From positions 1 through 64,000 of the forward strand of contig DLQI01000134.1 in the NCBI GenBank assembly GCA_002478745.1: a stretch of DNA of 64,000 bases. Direction: 5' to 3'. Position 1 is the first letter of the stretch. Every line of letters starts with the position of its first letter. A model generated the notes under the pieces. That model was not told where the DNA came from and ran no database searches. It was given only the letters and a program-made list of their open reading frames with translations. This document shows positions 61,755-64,000 of this stretch, in pieces. Made by a program: the position numbers and the translations under genes. This stretch comes from Rhodobacteraceae bacterium UBA7436 (GTDB lineage Bacteria > Pseudomonadota > Alphaproteobacteria > Rhodobacterales > Rhodobacteraceae).

Positions 61755-62659
61755 TAGCTAAGCGCCTCCAACGCTCTTCGTGAGGCGATGCGCGTCGCGA
61801 TAAGTGCCACACCCCCAGCCATCACAGGGATCAGCAATGGTGCAAGCCACCCTGCCCCTTGAAATCCTAGTCCAGTAAGGAAGCCTGCGTCGTCGCCTGC
61901 AGATGGTAACAACAACACTGCGAGCATCCCGAAAATTACCCCTACGCCCGCGCCTATAAAGGCACGAATGGTAAAGCGGCGAATAAAGGCTTCGGCGATA
62001 TACCGATCGGTGGCACCTACCAAACGCAAAACGGCAACAACCTGTGCGTTCGCCGCAAGGGCTGCGTTTGCCGCCAAAGTCACCATTGCCCCGACTGCTG
62101 CACCAATCAGAAAAATTGCGATCCAACCCAATAGCCGCAAGCGATTTGCCGCTTGAACCAAAGGGGCACGCCAGCGTGTGTGATCGTCCAAAAAGGCGGC
62201 CAGAACTTCGGCGGCCAGACGAAGACGAAGGCCCTCAGCGTCAAAGCCAGATGGATTTTCGACCACTTCGATCAAGCGGGGGACCGGCAAACTACGCAAG
62301 TCAATTTCAGCGCCAAACCACGGTGAGAGCAACGTTTGTTGTTCTTCGTCAGTCAACGCGCGCGCACTTTCAACACCTGCTGTTGTTTCCAAGACTCGCA
62401 GCGCTGCATCGGTTTGAATCGCACGTTCACCTGCAGGCGCAACGATGCGAATGGTCGAGGTACGGGCCAGTTCATCGCCCCAACGGGCCGCCAATCGGCC
62501 AGATGCCAACGAAAGCGCCAGGGCAAAAACAGCCAAAAATGCCATCGCACCCGCTGCGAACAATGTCAGTTGTGCGGTAAATCCTGAAGGTGGAACAACA
62601 CGATCAGCCTGCTTATCACCAAAGAAAAGAGAGCGTAATTCAGAAACACTAAACTTCAC
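61754..62659 (-). CDS. ftsX: Cell-division ABC transporter permease FtsX
   Basis: This 301-residue inner-membrane protein has an N-terminal cytoplasmic stretch, a first helix (FAAGAMAFLAVFALALSLASG), an extracytoplasmic domain of about 110 residues, and a three-helix C-terminal FtsX-type block (IAIFLIGAAVGAMVTLAANAALAANAQVVAVLRLVGATDRYIAEAFIRRFTIRAFIGAGVGVIFGM). The VLRLVGATDRYIA segment is the FtsX signature. With FtsE it couples ATP use to cell-wall hydrolase activation. Its start overlaps the ftsE stop by 4 bases. Confidence 0.9.
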   Translation of the reverse strand: MKFSVSELRSLFFGDKQADRVVPPSGFTAQLTLFAAGAMAFLAVFALALSLASGRLAARWGDELARTSTIRIVAPAGERAIQTDAALRVLETTAGVESARALTDEEQQTLLSPWFGAEIDLRSLPVPRLIEVVENPSGFDAEGLRLRLAAEVLAAFLDDHTRWRAPLVQAANRLRLLGWIAIFLIGAAVGAMVTLAANAALAANAQVVAVLRLVGATDRYIAEAFIRRFTIRAFIGAGVGVIFGMLAVLLLPSAGDDAGFLTGLGFQGAGWLAPLLIPVMAGGVALIATRIASRRALEALS

Positions 62660-63333
62660 AAATCCGCTCCTGCCAATTGCAATCTGCGATTTGAAATACG
62701 CAATACACGTGCCTGAACTTCGGATTTAGCCGCACGGATCAGTGATAGATCGTGCGTCGCAATCAAAACAGTCTTACCCATTTTGTTCAGCTCAATCAGC
62801 AACTTCAACAACCGCTGCGACATTTCCCAATCGACGTTCCCTGTCGGCTCATCTGCCAAAACAACATCTGGCGACATAATAACTGCGCGTGCTAGCGCCG
62901 CACGTTGCCGTTCCCCACCAGACAGTTCAGGCGGCAATCCTGCAGCACGGTGGTTTAATCCAACCCATGCCAGCAATTCGCCCAAGTCCGCACCACCCGC
63001 TTCGTTTTGGCGACCAGATACTGTAAGCGGCAGCGCAATGTTGTCTGCAACAGGGAGGTGATCCAAAAACTTAACGTCTTGATGCACTACACCGACATTG
63101 CGCCGCATCATAGCAACGCCATCACGATCCAGATTACGCACATCGTTGCCCATGATGCGAACCTGCCCAGCAGTCGGCAATAGCGCCCCATAGCATAATT
63201 TCAGAAGTGTCGTTTTCCCTGCGCCCGATGGGCCGGTCAGAAAATAAAAAGATCCCGGCGCAAGCTTAATAGATATATCGGACAGCAATTCGCCACCACC
63301 ATAGCTATAAGCAACATTTTCTAGCTCAATCAC
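62656..63333 (-). CDS. ftsE: Cell-division ATP-binding protein FtsE
   Basis: This 225-residue ABC ATPase has Walker A GPSGAGKTT, Q-loop VVHQDVKFLDHLPVADNIALPL, signature ELSGGERQRAALARAVI, Walker B VVLADEPTGNVD and H-loop ATHDLSLI. The GTG start gives VIELENVAYSYGGGELLSD, the family N-terminus, and has GGGGAA upstream. An ATG 13 codons earlier (63372) is possible but gives an atypical extension. FtsE pairs with FtsX. It is divergent from the zinc-ribbon gene. Confidence 0.92.
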   Translation of the reverse strand: MIELENVAYSYGGGELLSDISIKLAPGSFYFLTGPSGAGKTTLLKLCYGALLPTAGQVRIMGNDVRNLDRDGVAMMRRNVGVVHQDVKFLDHLPVADNIALPLTVSGRQNEAGGADLGELLAWVGLNHRAAGLPPELSGGERQRAALARAVIMSPDVVLADEPTGNVDWEMSQRLLKLLIELNKMGKTVLIATHDLSLIRAAKSEVQARVLRISNRRLQLAGADL

Positions 63334-63484
63334 GAGGTTCCCCAATTCATTGGACCTGTTGTGCCTGAGCATCGCTCCTGTTGCAATCCACCGCCTCTAA
63401 GCCTTTGATCGCAGATAGCACTTTTCTGCACATTCACCGCGACATATGTTATGTATCAAGGAATTCACGGGGTCAAAACAGACA

Positions 63485-64000
63485 ATGCGACTGATATGTC
63501 CAAATTGCGATGCGCAATATGAGGTGCCAACCGAGGTTGTCCCGACCGAAGGTCGTGATGTTCAATGTTCCAATTGTGGTCAAACGTGGTTTCAACATCA
63601 TCCTGATCACATGCCCCCAACCGAAGAAGAAGCAGCTTCCGTAGCTATTCCTGAAAACGAAGAGCGTGTTGAAATTTCAACGCAGCCACAGCGCAAGGAA
63701 ATTGACCCCGCAGTTGCAGACATTTTGCGTCAAGAGGCTGAGCATGAAGCCGAAATTCGCGAGCAAGAGAACACTGGCTTAGAAAGCCAACCTGATCTGG
63801 GCCTAAACGACGATGTCGAGGATGAGGCTGCGCGCCGTGCGCGTGAAGCCCGCGAACGCATGGCGCGTATGCGCGGTGAAGAAATTGAAGCAACAACCTC
63901 TGCTGCTGCTCGAGGATCACGTCGTGATCTGCTTCCGGATATCGAAGAAATAAATTCTACGCTTCGTTCGACCAATGACCGACAATTTGCAACCGATGAA
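63485..64000 (+). CDS. Zinc-ribbon (MJ0042-type) protein, N-terminal part (3' end outside window)
   Basis: From ATG at 63485 the frame is open to the window end (172 codons). It begins with a zinc ribbon, CPNCDAQYEVP..VQCSNCGQTW (Cys5, Cys8, Cys28, Cys31), the MJ0042/zinc_ribbon_5 pattern. A long acidic, low-complexity stretch follows, rich in Glu and Arg (DDVEDEAARRAREARERMARMRGEEIE), likely helical and exposed. Full-length relatives often have a membrane helix and a C-terminal domain later on. Divergence from ftsE is a common arrangement in this group. Confidence 0.85.
   Translation, partial: MRLICPNCDAQYEVPTEVVPTEGRDVQCSNCGQTWFQHHPDHMPPTEEEAASVAIPENEERVEISTQPQRKEIDPAVADILRQEAEHEAEIREQENTGLESQPDLGLNDDVEDEAARRAREARERMARMRGEEIEATTSAAARGSRRDLLPDIEEINSTLRSTNDRQFATDE

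Overview
The window is ordinary chromosomal DNA from a marine Rhodobacteraceae (Roseobacter-group) alphaproteobacterium. The evidence is the gene content and order: an ethylmalonyl-CoA pathway split over two loci (ccr/ecm and mcl2/mch), sdhCDAB with a small extra gene between sdhA and sdhB, an mdh-sucCD-odhAB-lpd block, an ftsE-ftsX-plsC cluster divergent from a zinc-ribbon gene, a luxR/luxI pair with a small upstream gene, and alphaproteobacterial LexA-type (GTTC-N7-GTTC) and CtrA-type (TTAA-N7-TTAA) sites. I saw no insertion sequence, prophage, tRNA, rRNA or CRISPR array. Species cannot be named from the sequence.

Layout. 1-5.2 kb: the end of a CoA-transferase gene, SseB-like and uracil-DNA-glycosylase-like genes, an ArsR regulator with its permease, and an NhaA antiporter. 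5.4-8.5 kb: a broken KpsT-like capsule-export ATPase next to kdsA, then a phosphohexomutase and a VOC protein. 8.5-20.4 kb: AsmA protein, rimO, dodecin, an XRE-cupin regulator followed by kbl-tdh (threonine breakdown), a small gene under apparent SOS control, HlyIII, YigZ-like, M48 protease, class IV aminotransferase, universal stress protein and two hypotheticals. 20.4-30 kb: a long intergenic region rich in dyad repeats, nfu, tsaB-rimI, a BMP-type (probably nucleoside) ABC transporter operon, a TSUP exporter with its TIGR02186-like partner, and an SDR. 30-33.3 kb: a RecD-like helicase and a quorum-sensing locus (small gene, luxR, luxI). 33.5-40.4 kb: ccr, an acyltransferase, ecm, deoD and a DUF1989 gene. 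40.4-50.3 kb: sdhCDAB, a DUF4344 protein, the mcl2-nnrU-DUF1737-mch operon, a TSUP permease and mdh. 50.4-60.4 kb: sucCD-odhAB, MAPEG, a glycosyltransferase and lpd. 60.4-64 kb: a PPOX-type flavoprotein gene broken by an in-frame TGA, then plsC, ftsX, ftsE and a divergent zinc-ribbon gene running off the end.

How it fits together. Much of the second half is one metabolic theme: acetyl-CoA assimilation through crotonyl-CoA reductase, ethylmalonyl-CoA mutase, mesaconyl-CoA hydratase and malyl-CoA thioesterase, draining into the TCA enzymes encoded alongside. Regulatory DNA supports two small regulons: the sdh and suc promoters share a large TGTGATCACA-based palindrome, and the ccr and ecm upstream regions share a GGTAAT/ATTACC dyad. 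Other points worth checking are three GTTC boxes at 11-bp period before a small duplicated-domain protein, a CtrA-type box before the quorum-sensing genes, five related dyads before nfu, and 11-bp tandem repeats at two distant sites. I found no clearly new multi-gene system; the novelty is mainly in regulatory DNA and a few small genes.
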